A stretch of 64,000 nt of DNA, taken from Halobacillus litoralis (GTDB taxonomy: Bacteria; Bacillota; Bacilli; Bacillales; Halobacillaceae). Location of the stretch: positions 2,102,001 to 2,166,000 of the forward strand of contig NZ_CP129016.1 of NCBI RefSeq assembly GCF_020524085.2. The letters are read 5' to 3'. Shown here in pieces: positions 1 through 8,815 of this stretch. Made by a program: the position numbers and the translations under genes. The notes beneath the pieces were generated by a model. It did not search any database. It was not told the DNA's origin and was given only the letters and a program-made list of their open reading frames with translations. Each line of letters opens with the position of its first letter. Positions within the stretch are counted from its first letter, which is position 1.

Positions 1-1
1 G

Positions 2-817
2 AAGCAGCAAAATTATCAACAAGAATCCAGAGGACCCGTTGCATCCATGAATCGAGTGGATTTCGATTGGCTGAACCATGCATTAAAGAAGCGCATGTAT
101 CCATCAGAACAAATATTGACTGGTCGCAACAAAAAATTGATTGTCCAACTGGCGACGTTGTATGACCTTTCAAACACGGAGTTGGAAAAAGCGGTCACCT
201 GGGCTATTGATGAAAACCATTATTTAGTGGAAGAAGAGTTGAAGGCGGCCTGTCATGATTTTATGAAAGAACAAAAAAATAACAGTCAGCGGGATTCAGC
301 TCTAGACCGCAGAGAGAAAATGAAAGTGGAAAACAAGTCAGCCAATGGTACGAAAGAGGACCAGTTTATACAAATGCTAGAGGAAATCTCTCCTAGGGAA
401 TTGCTTGAGGATGTATCCAATGGTAACCGTGCTTCTGAACAAGACCTAAAAATGATCCGTGACGTGATGACAGAACAAGGAATTGAACCAGGTGTTATGA
501 ATGTGCTTGTCCATTACGTATTATTAAAAACAGATATGAAATTGTCGAAACCTTATCTTGAGAAAATCGCCAGTCACTGGGCGAGGAAAAATGTAACGAC
601 CGTGAGACAGGCGATGAATCTGGCTAAGGCGGAGCATCAGAAATATCAGCAATGGGGGAAACAGAAGTCCCAAAAGCGTAAAAACCAAAAAGAAGAAGTC
701 ATCCCAGCCTGGTTTAAACAGCAGGACGTGCCCCAGCATGAGGAAAAGGAAGCGGTACAAGTTAATACGGATGACATAGCAGCAAGGATTAAGAAGCTGA
801 CGAACAAAGGTAATTAA
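2..817 (+). CDS. dnaB: Replication initiation/membrane attachment protein DnaB (C-terminal part)
   Basis: The reading frame is open from base 2, so the 5' part lies outside the window; about 271 residues of a protein that is about 470 residues in B. subtilis are visible. DnaB loads the replicative helicase together with DnaD and DnaI at oriC and during restart. The visible part holds the end of the first DnaB/DnaD-type domain and a second one around window residues 125-200 (EPGVMNVLVHYVL, then KIASHWARKNVTTV), followed by a charged Lys/Glu-rich tail. dnaI starts 15 bases downstream, the standard Bacillus dnaB-dnaI pair. Identity rests on the tail plus synteny; no odd feature is seen. Confidence 0.93.
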   Translation, partial: KQQNYQQESRGPVASMNRVDFDWLNHALKKRMYPSEQILTGRNKKLIVQLATLYDLSNTELEKAVTWAIDENHYLVEEELKAACHDFMKEQKNNSQRDSALDRREKMKVENKSANGTKEDQFIQMLEEISPRELLEDVSNGNRASEQDLKMIRDVMTEQGIEPGVMNVLVHYVLLKTDMKLSKPYLEKIASHWARKNVTTVRQAMNLAKAEHQKYQQWGKQKSQKRKNQKEEVIPAWFKQQDVPQHEEKEAVQVNTDDIAARIKKLTNKGN

Positions 818-831
818 AAGGGGGGATACCA

Positions 832-1764
832 ATGGAACCTATCCAACAATCTTTAAAAAAATGGATGCGTAACAATGAGCAGTTTCAAAAACGAATGAAC
901 CATATGAAATCGGAAGTTATGCAATCCTCAGAAGTGAAAAAGTTGATGCAGGAGCATGTAGAATTAACGGAAGAAGCCATTGAGAAACAGTTGATTAAAC
1001 TGTACGAATACCGGACTCAATCAAAAAATTGTGAGAAATGTCCAACACGGGAAGAATGTATCAACATCCTTCCAGGTTATGTTCCAAGAGTAGAAGTGGA
1101 AGGTTCTGATGTGAAGTTGATTTATGATAAATGTCGCCGTCAACGGAAACATGAACAACAGGAAGAGCAAAAGTCCTTAGTGAGAAGTCTCCATATGCCA
1201 CGTGAAATTCTTGAGGCTTCATTAGAACGGATGGATCTTCAAGACCCGGATAGGGGAGCTGCTGTGGAGCGAACCGTCCACTACATTGAAGGTCTTAATG
1301 ATGAATTGCCAAGTAAGGGACTTTACTTTCATGGACCATTTGGTGTGGGGAAAACTTATTTCATGGGAGCTATTGCCAATGAACTAAGCTCTAAAAATAT
1401 TCCTTCCATGGTCATCTACATGCCGGAATTTGTAAGAGAAATTAAAGCATCCATCAAAGACGATTCCATGAATGAGAAGATTGAGGCATTCAAAGAAATT
1501 CCTGTACTCATGCTCGATGATATCGGGGCGGAATCTCAATCTGCGTGGTTTAGAGATGAAGTCCTCGGAAGTATCCTGCACTACCGAATGATGGAAAGAC
1601 TTCCGGTTTTCTTCACATCTAACTACAATTTAAATGAGTTGGAGAAAGTTTTGATGACGAGTAACCGTGGAGATGTAGAACAAGTAAAAGCAAAAAGAAT
1701 TACAGAGAGAATCCGCCAACTGAGTGAAGGAGTCCACGTGAATGGGCGGAATAGGCGAGGATAA
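832..1764 (+). CDS. dnaI: Primosomal protein DnaI, helicase loader ATPase
   Basis: 310 residues, against 311 in B. subtilis. DnaI is the AAA+ loader that places the replicative helicase on DNA with DnaB and DnaD. The N-terminal domain has the zinc-site cysteines C67, C70 and C76 (CEKCPTREEC). The C-terminal domain has Walker A GPFGVGKT at residues 168-175 and Walker B MLDDIG near 227. The start ATG lies 9 bases after the ribosome binding site AAGGGGGG, and the gene follows dnaB by 15 bases, so the two are probably translated from one message. Full length and intact. Confidence 0.97.
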   Translation: MEPIQQSLKKWMRNNEQFQKRMNHMKSEVMQSSEVKKLMQEHVELTEEAIEKQLIKLYEYRTQSKNCEKCPTREECINILPGYVPRVEVEGSDVKLIYDKCRRQRKHEQQEEQKSLVRSLHMPREILEASLERMDLQDPDRGAAVERTVHYIEGLNDELPSKGLYFHGPFGVGKTYFMGAIANELSSKNIPSMVIYMPEFVREIKASIKDDSMNEKIEAFKEIPVLMLDDIGAESQSAWFRDEVLGSILHYRMMERLPVFFTSNYNLNELEKVLMTSNRGDVEQVKAKRITERIRQLSEGVHVNGRNRRG

Positions 1765-1943
1765 CGATTATAAAAAGGAAGTCAATAGCATGATTCCTCC
1801 CCTTGTCACATAAATATAACAGGGAATAGCCAACTTTATGTCATAGGTGCGTCATCTTTTAATGGTTGATTTCCAGAGGCTTGTCCTTGAGGTCGTCCAT
1901 TGAACATAGAAGTTGAATGAAGTCGGGACGAGGGGGAATTTTG

Positions 1944-2762
1944 GTGTTTTGCATTCATTTTTCTAATCGTACGGAAGCGATCCTATTCTATAATGCGATT
2001 GTCTCAGAACAAAAACTTTGGATTTTCAAGGAACACAAAGACGGGTTTGATGTGAAGTTGATGAATGCTTCATTGAATGGAGCGGCTTATGTGCAGGCGA
2101 TCCGCGCCTTTTTACAAGTTATTCGGAAAAGGAAAATGCTCGGATGGATGGAAGGGGTATTAAAATATCGGTACTACTACGAGGATCCACAAGAAGTTCA
2201 ACGAATGCTTGAAATTGGACAGGACTTTGAAGATAAACCACCCGCAGGACTCCACCTGCCACCGATTTACCACTACTTACGAGCTTTTATCCAGGACTAT
2301 TTGATTGCCAGAAGTTTTGTGGAGTTTGATGAACTCAGTGCTGCTTGTTTGCAGTCCGTCCATGACTCGCTGATTGAATATACCGGTAAAATCATTGACG
2401 AATATAAACAAGAAGAGTCTTATCAACTGATGGTGGATTCATGGCGTTATCGCGTCCATCATAAGGACACAGGCGTGCAACTGCTTCATTTGCTTGATGA
2501 TGGTCGCTTGACCTACTACCATGATGAAGGGAATCCGATCAGTGAATCCGAAACAAAACTGTACATGAAGCAATATCCCGATGAAAGCATTGCTCATCTG
2601 CCGATTGAATGGCCGGTCACCCCGGCTCTTGCCCATGCCCCTGATGAGCTGATTATCTATTCAGATGAAACGGATCATTCAAATTTAGAGTTATTGATGA
2701 ATATTTTTGAAGAAAAAGCTTCTTGGAGACCAAAATCACAATTTCCTTTTAAAATGGGTTGA
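1944..2762 (+). CDS. ytxC: YtxC-like sporulation-associated protein of unknown function
   Basis: About 272 residues, close to B. subtilis YtxC, which sits in the same place between dnaI and thrS. No catalytic motif is recognised; the family is conserved in endospore formers and has no firm role. An upstream in-frame ATG at 1917 would translate through the ribosome binding site GAGGGGG at 1930-1936, so I prefer GTG 1944 (TTG 1941 is also possible but is spaced too tightly). The stop codon overlaps the -35 of the thrS promoter. The identification rests mainly on synteny and size. Confidence 0.8.
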   Translation: MFCIHFSNRTEAILFYNAIVSEQKLWIFKEHKDGFDVKLMNASLNGAAYVQAIRAFLQVIRKRKMLGWMEGVLKYRYYYEDPQEVQRMLEIGQDFEDKPPAGLHLPPIYHYLRAFIQDYLIARSFVEFDELSAACLQSVHDSLIEYTGKIIDEYKQEESYQLMVDSWRYRVHHKDTGVQLLHLLDDGRLTYYHDEGNPISESETKLYMKQYPDESIAHLPIEWPVTPALAHAPDELIIYSDETDHSNLELLMNIFEEKASWRPKSQFPFKMG

Positions 2763-2787
2763 TTTCCTTTTCCTAAATGGATATAAT
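2759..2787 (+). promoter_or_regulatory. Sigma-A promoter of thrS
   Basis: TTGATT at 2759-2764, a 17-base spacer, and TATAAT at 2782-2787. It overlaps the ytxC stop codon and lies about 20 bases upstream of the T-box leader. Confidence 0.65.
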
Positions 2788-2804
2788 AACGTACATATCT
2801 AAAT

Positions 2805-3062
2805 AACGGCTTGGAAAAGGACACGAACATAAAGTGGCGCAAGACCAGAGAGAGGGGCCATCGGCTGGAAGCTCCTCGTTGACGGCTTTATTGTTTACCA
2901 CCTTGGAGCTCTGTCTGTGAACAAACGATTAGTAATGGACAGCGTCTGATCCGCGTTAAGGAGAATGAAGCCGCATTGTATAACTTTGCGGGAATTTGGG
3001 TGGAACCACGAGTGATAACGCTCGTCCCTTAGCATATAAGCTGAGGGACGGGCGTTTTTTAT
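2805..3062 (+). promoter_or_regulatory. T-box riboswitch leader of thrS
   Basis: The leader shows the GAGAG element and a GGCTGGAAG segment near 2850-2870, then the T-box core GGGTGGAACCACG at 2997-3009. It ends in a strong hairpin (CGTCCCTTAGC / GCTGAGGGACG) followed by six Ts at 3055-3060. In this class, uncharged tRNA pairs with the specifier and with the T-box and prevents termination, so thrS is expressed when tRNA-Thr is uncharged. I did not locate the Thr specifier codon with confidence. Confidence 0.93.
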
Positions 3063-3090
3063 ATTTATTTAAGATAAAGGAGTGTTAAAC

Positions 3091-5037
3091 ATGTCGAATG
3101 CGATTCAAATCAAATTTCCAGACGGTAACATGAAGGAGTTTGAGAGAGGGACGACAGGCGAAGAAATCGCACAATCGATCTCCCCTGGCTTAAAAAAGCA
3201 AGCCTTGGCGATCAAATTAGACGGCGAACCTTATGATTTAAGAAGGCCGATTGAAGAAGATGGTGCCATTGAAATCTTGACATATAAAAACCCTGAAGGT
3301 TTGGAAGTGGTGCGCCACTCCTCTGCTCACTTGATGGCACAGGCAATTAAACGTCTATATGGCAACGTGAAACTTGGTGTCGGTCCAGTGATCGAAAACG
3401 GATTTTATTATGATATAGACATGGAAGAATCTCTTACACCAGAGGATCTTCCGAAGATTGAGAAAGAAATGCAGCGCATCGTCGATGAGAATTTAGAAAT
3501 TGAACGCATCGAACTTTCCCGTGAAGAAGCGATTGAAAAGTATAAAGAGATCGGTGATGATTTGAAACTTGAGCTGATTGAAGCGATCCCTGAAGGAGAG
3601 CAAGTGACCATTTATCAGCAAGGAGAGTTCTTCGATCTTTGTCGTGGGATTCATGTTCCGCAGACAAGTAAAATCAAAGTCTTCAAGCTATTGAGCATTT
3701 CTGGTGCATACTGGCGTGGAGACAGTGATAATCAGATGCTGCAACGTATTTATGGTACAGCTTTTGAAAAGAAAGCTCATCTGGATGAGTACCTGCAAAT
3801 GCTTGAAGAAGCAAAAGAAAGAGATCATCGTAAATTAGGAAAAGAACTCGACATTTTCACAGTCAATCAAAAGGTTGGTCAAGGATTGCCGATGTGGCTT
3901 CCAAAAGGAGCGACAATCCGTCGTACAATCGAACGGTACATTGTAGATACAGAGGAACGTCTTGGATATGACCACGTGTACACACCTGTTCTTGGAAGTG
4001 TAGATTTGTATAAAACAAGTGGACACTGGGATCATTATCAAGATGACATGTTCCCGACAATGGAAATGGACAACGAAGATCTCGTCCTTCGTCCAATGAA
4101 CTGCCCACACCATATGATGATTTACAAAAATCAATTGCACAGCTACCGTAATCTTCCTGTGCGTATCGCTGAGCTCGGCATGATGCACCGTTACGAAATG
4201 TCCGGCGCACTAGCAGGATTGCAGCGTGTACGCGCGATGACATTGAATGACGCACACATCTTCGCTCGTCCGGATCAATTGAAGGATGAATTCAAACGTG
4301 TCGTTCGACTTGTTCAGGAAGTGTATCGTGATTTTGGTATCAATGATTACTACTTCCGTCTTTCCTACAGAGATCCAGAGGACAAAGAAAAGTATGTCGA
4401 CAATGACGCGATGTGGGATAAAGCCCAGGCGATGTTGAAAGAAACAATGGAAGATATGGAGCTTGAGTATGTGGAAGCTGAAGGGGAAGCGGCCTTCTAT
4501 GGTCCAAAACTCGATGTTCAAGTGAAGACAGCTCTTGGAAAAGATGAAACATTGTCTACTGTTCAGCTTGACTTCCATCTGCCGGAGCGCTTTGATCTGA
4601 CATACGTTGGAGAAGATGGAGAAGATCACCGCCCGGTTGTTATTCACCGTGGAGTCGTATCAACAATGGAACGCTTTGTTGCTTTCCTTATTGAAGAATA
4701 TAAAGGTGTATTCCCGACTTGGCTCGCTCCTGTCCAGGCGAAAATCATCCCTGTCTCCGCAGATGTGCATCTTGATTATGCGAAGAAACTTGAAGATGAG
4801 TTGCGTGAAGCTGGTGTGCGTGTGGAAGTTGATGAGCGTAATGAGAAAATCGGTTACAAGATCCGTGAAGCTCAAATGCAAAAAATTCCTTTCCAGCTTG
4901 TGGTTGGTGACAAAGAAATCGAAGACAATGCCGTCAACGTCCGTCGTTACGGAGAACAAGATTCCGCAACTAAACCGCTGGATACATTCAAACAGGAAAT
5001 CCGCAACGAAATTGACCAAAAACTTCTACGCAAGTAA
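3091..5037 (+). CDS. thrS: Threonyl-tRNA synthetase
   Basis: 648 residues; class II synthetase that charges tRNA-Thr and edits mischarged Ser. Domains in order: N-terminal TGS (about 1-60), editing domain with the H-x3-H motif in [10 protein letters not shown], catalytic core with motif 2 [12 protein letters not shown], and a C-terminal anticodon-binding domain ([20 protein letters not shown]). The ATG at 3091 follows AAAGGAGTG by 8 bases; an in-frame GTG at 3082 lies inside that ribosome binding site and is rejected. Expression is controlled by the T-box leader upstream, and the gene ends at a strong terminator. Confidence 0.98.
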   Translation: MSNAIQIKFPDGNMKEFERGTTGEEIAQSISPGLKKQALAIKLDGEPYDLRRPIEEDGAIEILTYKNPEGLEVVRHSSAHLMAQAIKRLYGNVKLGVGPVIENGFYYDIDMEESLTPEDLPKIEKEMQRIVDENLEIERIELSREEAIEKYKEIGDDLKLELIEAIPEGEQVTIYQQGEFFDLCRGIHVPQTSKIKVFKLLSISGAYWRGDSDNQMLQRIYGTAFEKKAHLDEYLQMLEEAKERDHRKLGKELDIFTVNQKVGQGLPMWLPKGATIRRTIERYIVDTEERLGYDHVYTPVLGSVDLYKTSGHWDHYQDDMFPTMEMDNEDLVLRPMNCPHHMMIYKNQLHSYRNLPVRIAELGMMHRYEMSGALAGLQRVRAMTLNDAHIFARPDQLKDEFKRVVRLVQEVYRDFGINDYYFRLSYRDPEDKEKYVDNDAMWDKAQAMLKETMEDMELEYVEAEGEAAFYGPKLDVQVKTALGKDETLSTVQLDFHLPERFDLTYVGEDGEDHRPVVIHRGVVSTMERFVAFLIEEYKGVFPTWLAPVQAKIIPVSADVHLDYAKKLEDELREAGVRVEVDERNEKIGYKIREAQMQKIPFQLVVGDKEIEDNAVNVRRYGEQDSATKPLDTFKQEIRNEIDQKLLRK

Positions 5038-5044
5038 AAGAATA

Positions 5045-5088
5045 AAACCCGAAAGCCTCTCAAAAGGCTTTCGGGTTTTTGTTTTTTA
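5045..5088 (+). terminator. Rho-independent terminator of thrS
   Basis: 13-bp stem AAACCCGAAAGCC / GGCTTTCGGGTTT, loop TCTCAAAA, then a T-rich tract. Confidence 0.93.
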
Positions 5089-5098
5089 TACCCATTTC

Positions 5099-5570
5099 GC
5101 TATATGGCAGGATTGTAGAAGGCTCAGTTTCGAGATGTTTATTGAGTGGTTGGGGCTACAGGAAATGACTCGCTTTCCGCGGGAGCGCCATTTCCCTCCG
5201 TCCCTTTACGAAGGAAGATTCTCGAAACCACTTCTGAAAAAATCAGCTTGTATGATCGAATAAAGAGGGTAATATTAATTCTATCCAGTGGGCATTCAGA
5301 AAGTAAAAGCTTGATACAAAGCGTTTTATACCTACTCAAGAGGGGAGAGTGGTAGACACTCCATCTCAGTATAGGGGTTCGTTTCTCCCTTACATGGAAT
5401 GGGGTGGTTGTGAAGCTGCGAGACTCCCGTGGGAGAAAGGAGATAGGCGAGATCCCACAGGAAAGCGAGTTGCTTCTCAGCCACCCCTAACGCTCAATCA
5501 GGCAACGAACCCCGGAAACATCTCGAAACTGAGTCTTCCACAATAGGGAGCTTTAGTGGAAGAAGGTGGA
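5099..5570 (+). repeat. Terminal-inverted-repeat element, copy A
   Basis: About 470 bases bounded by near-perfect inverted ends: GAAGGCTCAGTTTCGAGA on the left (5117-5134) and TCTCGAAACTGAGTCTTCC on the right (5521-5539). The outer left flank CTATATGGCAGGATTGT and the right flank CACAATAGGGAGCTTTA recur in the other copies. The left arm has the CTCGCTTTCCGCGGGAGCG module; the right arm has the GCAACGAACCCCGG module. No transposase-like frame is inside. It fills most of the gap between thrS and infC. Best described as a MITE-like or structured interspersed repeat. Confidence 0.85.
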
Positions 5571-5656
5571 TTGTGGGTGCTGGCTAAAAAAGGCTTGATT
5601 TTTGTGGGGGCATGCCTTATCCTAGTTAAAGTAGTCATGTCGGCGGAGTTTAGTTG

Positions 5657-5685
5657 TTGACATGCATCATAAGGCATGCTATTAT
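5657..5685 (+). promoter_or_regulatory. Sigma-A promoter of infC-rpmI-rplT
   Basis: Consensus TTGACA at 5657-5662, a 17-base spacer, and TATTAT at 5680-5685 (TATAAT also occurs three bases further on). It lies just upstream of the L20 leader. Confidence 0.85.
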
Positions 5686-5694
5686 AATTTAGGT

Positions 5695-5833
5695 AACTGA
5701 ATGAACGGATCTAGAGACAAGTAGGAGCACCCGCTTCTCACCTGATCGACGCATAGCGCAGTTGGCAGGTCACTTATTCCTTTGATTATTAGGAGTCGTG
5801 TGGGTGCAGTATGTGTACCGACACTTTTTTTAT
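5695..5833 (+). promoter_or_regulatory. Ribosomal protein L20 leader (autoregulatory attenuator)
   Basis: Leader of infC-rpmI-rplT. AGGAGCACCCGCTTCTCACC and GATCGACGC near 5722-5753, then GTCGTGTGGGTGC, match the L20 leader known from B. subtilis. It ends in a hairpin GTGTGGGT...ACCGACAC followed by seven Ts (5825-5831). In this family, excess L20 binds an rRNA-like fold in the leader and causes premature termination. Confidence 0.87.
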
Positions 5834-5903
5834 TTGCATCAGGAAATCTTGTCGATGACAGATCTCATATAAGTTTTCTAAAATTTGTTGGAGGTGGCTC
5901 GAT

Positions 5904-6422
5904 ATTAGCAAGGATAACATGAACGTTAATGAAAAAATCCGTGCCCGTGAAGTTCGTCTGATCGACGTGAATGGTGAGCAACTTGGAGTTAAATCACGTA
6001 ACGAAGCTCTTGATATTGCAGCAAATGCGAATCTTGACCTTGTTATGGTGGCACCAAATGCGAAGCCTCCGGTTTGCCGAGTGATGGACTACGGTAAATA
6101 TCGTTTCGAGCAGCAAAAGAAAGAGAAAGAAGCTCGTAAGAAACAAACGGTCATCAAAGTTAAAGAAGTTCGTCTCAGCCCTGGGATTGAAGACCACGAC
6201 TTTAACACAAAACTTCGTAATGCACGTAAGTTCTTGTCTAAAGGTGACAAAGTGAAAGCATCTGTCCGTTTCCGCGGTCGTGCAATCACACACAAAGAAC
6301 TTGGACAAAAAGTACTTGAACGCATGGCGGAAGAGTGCAAAGACATTGCCCAAGTTGAGACCAAGCCTAAAATGGAAGGTCGTAGTATGTTCTTAATGCT
6401 TGCTCCTCTTAACGAGAAGTAA
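5904..6422 (+). CDS. infC: Translation initiation factor IF-3 (ATT start)
   Basis: 172 residues when read from ATT 5904, exactly the length of the Geobacillus stearothermophilus protein, whose N-terminus MSKD is matched (ATT AGC AAG GAT). The ribosome binding site GGAGGTGG at 5890-5897 fits ATT 5904; the ATG at 5919 is 15 bases further on and too far from it. IF-3 binds the 30S subunit and checks the start codon, and its non-canonical start is a known autoregulatory device in infC genes. The N domain ([13 protein letters not shown]) and C domain ([15 protein letters not shown]) are both complete. First gene of the infC-rpmI-rplT operon. Confidence 0.95.
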   Translation: MSKDNMNVNEKIRAREVRLIDVNGEQLGVKSRNEALDIAANANLDLVMVAPNAKPPVCRVMDYGKYRFEQQKKEKEARKKQTVIKVKEVRLSPGIEDHDFNTKLRNARKFLSKGDKVKASVRFRGRAITHKELGQKVLERMAEECKDIAQVETKPKMEGRSMFLMLAPLNEK

Positions 6423-6454
6423 GGAATTGTATCAAGTTAAAGGAGGAAATTCAC

Positions 6455-6652
6455 ATGCCAAAAATGAAAACCCATAAAGGTTCTCAAAAACGCTTCAAAA
6501 AGACTGGAACAGGTAAGGTGAAACGTTCTCACGCTTACACTAGCCACTTGTTCGCGAACAAATCTACAAAACAAAAGCGTAAGTTGCGTAAAGATGCACT
6601 AGTTTCTGCTGGAGACTACCGCCGCATCAAGCACATGCTTCCAAACGACTAA
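6455..6652 (+). CDS. rpmI: 50S ribosomal protein L35
   Basis: 65 residues, very basic; begins [18 protein letters not shown], the L35 signature, and ends [10 protein letters not shown]. The ribosome binding site AAAGGAGG lies 7 bases before the ATG. It lies between infC and rplT as in all Bacillus, so it shares the L20-controlled message. Full length. Confidence 0.98.
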   Translation: MPKMKTHKGSQKRFKKTGTGKVKRSHAYTSHLFANKSTKQKRKLRKDALVSAGDYRRIKHMLPND

Positions 6653-6682
6653 TATACATTGATTTAAATAGGAGGGATTATC

Positions 6683-7039
6683 ATGCCACGAGTAAAAGGT
6701 GGAACAGTGACACGCCAACGTCGTAACCGTGTCCTTAAACTAGCAAAAGGTTATTATGGTTCAAAACATGCACTATTCAAAACTGCAAAACAACAAGTAA
6801 TGAAATCAGGTCAGTATGCTTACCGTGACCGTCGTCAGAAAAAGCGCGACTTCCGTAAGCTATGGATCGCTCGTATCAACGCTGCAGCGCGTTTGAACGA
6901 CATTTCTTACAGCCGTCTAATGCACGGTTTGAAGCTTGCAGGTGTTGAAGTTAACCGTAAGATGCTAGCTGATCTTGCTGTAAACGATGAGCAAGGTTTC
7001 GCAAGCCTAGCAGAGCAAGCTAAATCTGCTCTTAAGTAA
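6683..7039 (+). CDS. rplT: 50S ribosomal protein L20
   Basis: 118 residues, basic, with the standard L20 sequence ([34 protein letters not shown]). L20 is an early assembly protein of the large subunit and, in this operon, the likely repressor acting at the upstream leader. The ribosome binding site AGGAGGG precedes the ATG. The gene is followed by a strong terminator that ends the operon. Confidence 0.98.
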   Translation: MPRVKGGTVTRQRRNRVLKLAKGYYGSKHALFKTAKQQVMKSGQYAYRDRRQKKRDFRKLWIARINAAARLNDISYSRLMHGLKLAGVEVNRKMLADLAVNDEQGFASLAEQAKSALK

Positions 7040-7054
7040 TAAAATGACAATGAT

Positions 7055-7096
7055 AAAGAGCCATTTCCGATCGGTAGGAAATGGCTCTTTTTTATA
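7055..7096 (+). terminator. Rho-independent terminator after rplT
   Basis: Stem AAGAGCCATTTCC / GGAAATGGCTCTT with loop GATCGGTA, then six Ts. Confidence 0.92.
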
Positions 7097-7190
7097 CTCG
7101 TAAACTTAGTCATTTACATAGTACATTATTTTTGGGGTTCATTTTCGAGACGTTTGTTTTTGCAAATGGTCTAGATGGGGAGGAATTTTT

Positions 7191-7472
7191 ATGGATATTG
7201 TTATCCTTGTTGGTATATATGGAATGGTCATCAATCTGGTCCTTTTCATTATGATGGGCGTGGATAAACGTCGTTCTAAAAGAGGATCTTGGCGTATTGA
7301 AGAAAAGAAATTATGGGGAATAGCTTTAGCAGGAGGAGCCCTTGGGGGATGGATTGGAATGAGTGTATTCAGGCATAAAACGAAACATACCTCTTTCAAA
7401 TTCGGTTTCCCAATCCTAAGCCTCTTCTATATCGCTGGAGCAGCCTACCTAGTGTACCGGTTCTATCTCTAG
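7191..7472 (+). CDS. ysdA: DUF1294 membrane protein YsdA
   Basis: 93 residues with three hydrophobic segments (about 4-22, 44-60 and 73-91) separated by a basic loop containing DKRRSKRGSWRI, the DUF1294 hallmark. B. subtilis ysdA is in the same place behind rplT. The function is unknown. The ribosome binding site GGGGAGG precedes ATG 7191. The gene ends in TAG followed in frame by a second TAG seven codons later, so amber works as a stop in this genome. Confidence 0.85.
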   Translation: MDIVILVGIYGMVINLVLFIMMGVDKRRSKRGSWRIEEKKLWGIALAGGALGGWIGMSVFRHKTKHTSFKFGFPILSLFYIAGAAYLVYRFYL

Positions 7473-7510
7473 CTGCTCTGTCATATTATGTAGACAGGGA
7501 GGGGGATGAG

Positions 7511-8083
7511 ATGGGCGAAACAACAAGTACCATTTTTGCATGGTTAGAACATCAAGAAGCCTGGGCACCGCTCTTATTTATCGCTATTCATTTATTACGG
7601 CCTTTTTTGTTTTTACCTGTTATGCTCGTTTGTATCACGGGTGGCGTTTTGTTTGGTCCGATTGCGGGAAGTGCCTATTCGGTGGTGGGTACAATGCTCT
7701 CTAGTTTATTGTTTTATCGCACCATCAGGCTCGTTCCTTCTGGCTTTAAGAAATTGAGATCCTTAAGAGAAAAATGGTTGAAAAAGAACTCTCATTTGAC
7801 GGTGAAACAGGTCGCAGTCTTAAGACTTGTACCTTTTATTCATTTTCATTTACTTTCCTACTGTTTATTGGAAATCAGTGCAGACTTTAAAGAATATGCG
7901 AAGTCCTCATTGTTTGCAAACTTACCCTTGGCCGTCGTTTATACGTCTGTCGGACAATGGATCTCCTTGTTTTCCATTCCAATGATGATTCTCTTTTCGG
8001 GAGCTTTGATTGGTTTATGCTTCTTGATACGCAAAAAATATGAAGTTTTTTTATGGAGGGACTTTTTCCAGACGAGTCCATAA
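7511..8083 (+). CDS. TVP38/TMEM64 (VTT-domain) membrane protein, YtxB-like
   Basis: 190 residues with about five membrane segments. It has the VTT/SNARE-associated core: a re-entrant glycine-rich segment VCITGGVLFGPIAGSAYSVVGT (about 39-60) and an RLVPFIHFHLLSY segment. Relatives are DedA/TVP38 membrane proteins proposed to act in lipid or ion handling. B. subtilis has a relative, YtxB, close to infC, so this may be its counterpart, but I could not confirm orthology. The ribosome binding site GGGAGGGGG precedes ATG 7511. Ends at a hairpin shared with the convergent ysdB. Confidence 0.75.
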   Translation: MGETTSTIFAWLEHQEAWAPLLFIAIHLLRPFLFLPVMLVCITGGVLFGPIAGSAYSVVGTMLSSLLFYRTIRLVPSGFKKLRSLREKWLKKNSHLTVKQVAVLRLVPFIHFHLLSYCLLEISADFKEYAKSSLFANLPLAVVYTSVGQWISLFSIPMMILFSGALIGLCFLIRKKYEVFLWRDFFQTSP

Positions 8084-8089
8084 AGGCAA

Positions 8090-8119
8090 GCCTCACTCAA
8101 AGGAGTGAGGCTTTTTTTC
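8090..8119. terminator. Terminator between TVP38-family gene and ysdB
   Basis: Perfect stem GCCTCACTC / GAGTGAGGC, loop AAAG, then seven Ts on the plus strand. It overlaps the last codons of the convergent ysdB. Confidence 0.85.
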
Positions 8120-8527
8120 ATCGTGATTTTTTAATGGCTGAATAATTAAACGATTCATCGGGTATTTCCACTCGATGGATGCATAAGGATAGCGGATCAA
8201 TATTTCTTTTTCCATAAAGTAAAGGTCTTCTCTGTCCAGACCCTGCAACTTTTCAGGGTTGTGTACACTCAAACTAATGTTAATGACTTCAAACGAATCC
8301 TCTGTGGTACCTAAGTATTTCTCTCCTTCAAAGACATGTCCCTTTAGAGTCATCAAAAAGTTTTCTTTTGTATTCTCCTTGTTATCATGGAAATAAAATT
8401 GTTTTTTGTCTCTAGCAAGCTCCAATTTTCTCCTTGGATTGACAATGAATTTATAGGCGGTATAAATAATGAAGGCTATGGCAATCAGTAAGAGCAAACG
8501 GAATAATAAGATGATCATTTCTTTCAT
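8093..8527 (-). CDS. ysdB: YsdB-like membrane protein, probable sigma-W regulon member
   Basis: 144 residues: one N-terminal membrane segment (about 4-26), then a soluble part with NPRRKLELARDKKQFYFHD and FEGEKYLGTT. I recognise it as the B. subtilis YsdB type from its position next to ysdA and ysdC and from these segments. The function is unknown; in B. subtilis the gene belongs to the extracytoplasmic sigma-W regulon. Upstream there is a good sigma-W type promoter (separate entry), which supports the call. The gene is transcribed against its neighbours. Confidence 0.75.
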   Translation of the reverse strand: MKEMIILLFRLLLLIAIAFIIYTAYKFIVNPRRKLELARDKKQFYFHDNKENTKENFLMTLKGHVFEGEKYLGTTEDSFEVINISLSVHNPEKLQGLDREDLYFMEKEILIRYPYASIEWKYPMNRLIIQPLKNHDEKKPHSFE

Positions 8528-8555
8528 CTCCCTGTAAACTGTTCTTTTGCTTCCA

Positions 8556-8582
8556 TACGTATGAACGTATCCTTTTGTTTCA
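8556..8582 (-). promoter_or_regulatory. Sigma-W-type promoter of ysdB
   Basis: On the minus strand: TGAAAC at 8582-8577, a 17-base spacer, CGTA at 8559-8556, about 30 bases before the ysdB ATG. TGAAAC-N16/17-CGTA is the sigma-W consensus. Confidence 0.65.
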
Positions 8583-8667
8583 AAAAATGATACATTTAAT
8601 TAGAAAATTTTTTAATAAGGCCTCACAGGTACTGATGCTTATTAGTAAAGCATATGGGGGATTATGT

Positions 8668-8772
8668 AAGATTTGATTTTGAAATGTTTCGGGGTTCCTT
8701 GCTGAGTGGAGCTCTTAGTTTCACACCATCGCATCAAAACGGAGTCTTCTAAAATTAGCTTATTTAAAATGA
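8668..8772 (+). repeat. Degenerate copy (B) of the terminal-inverted-repeat element
   Basis: About 100 bases between ysdB and the dUTPase gene. The left part GAAATGTTTCGGGGTTCCTT resembles the GGGGTTCGTTGCC arm of other copies, and the right part GGAGTCTTCTAAAATTAGCTTA resembles their right end. The interior is reduced to about 50 bases. The rest of the 8528-8815 gap shows only the ysdB promoter. Confidence 0.55.
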
Positions 8773-8815
8773 TTATAGAAGGCTTGTTAAAGGTAATATG
8801 AAGGAGTGTCAGGGT

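Noticed and set aside
3408..4647. Several long minus-strand open frames across thrS, and similar ones opposite pheT, mutS2, lcfA and lonA.
   Set aside because: They are shadows of conserved plus-strand genes with no own start signals or family resemblance.
4607..5263. A 218-codon plus-strand frame overlapping the end of thrS.
   Set aside because: It overlaps a certain gene in another frame, runs through the thrS terminator and into repeat A, and has a low-complexity Lys/Ser-rich translation.
5146..5546. Open frames of 60-70 codons inside the repeat copies (also near 34045-34257 and 54923-55349).
   Set aside because: They lie within palindromic repeat sequence, lack ribosome binding sites and resemble no protein.
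5099..5570. CRISPR array or phage attachment site in the repeat regions.
   Set aside because: Repeats are inverted and dispersed, not direct and evenly spaced; no cas, integrase or phage genes are nearby.
7449..7453. Other CTAGG or CCTAG sites as further C-to-T hits (for example 7449, 9224, 18885, 27690, 38405, 48471).
   Set aside because: Those are silent or encode the expected residue, so they cannot be told from native sequence.
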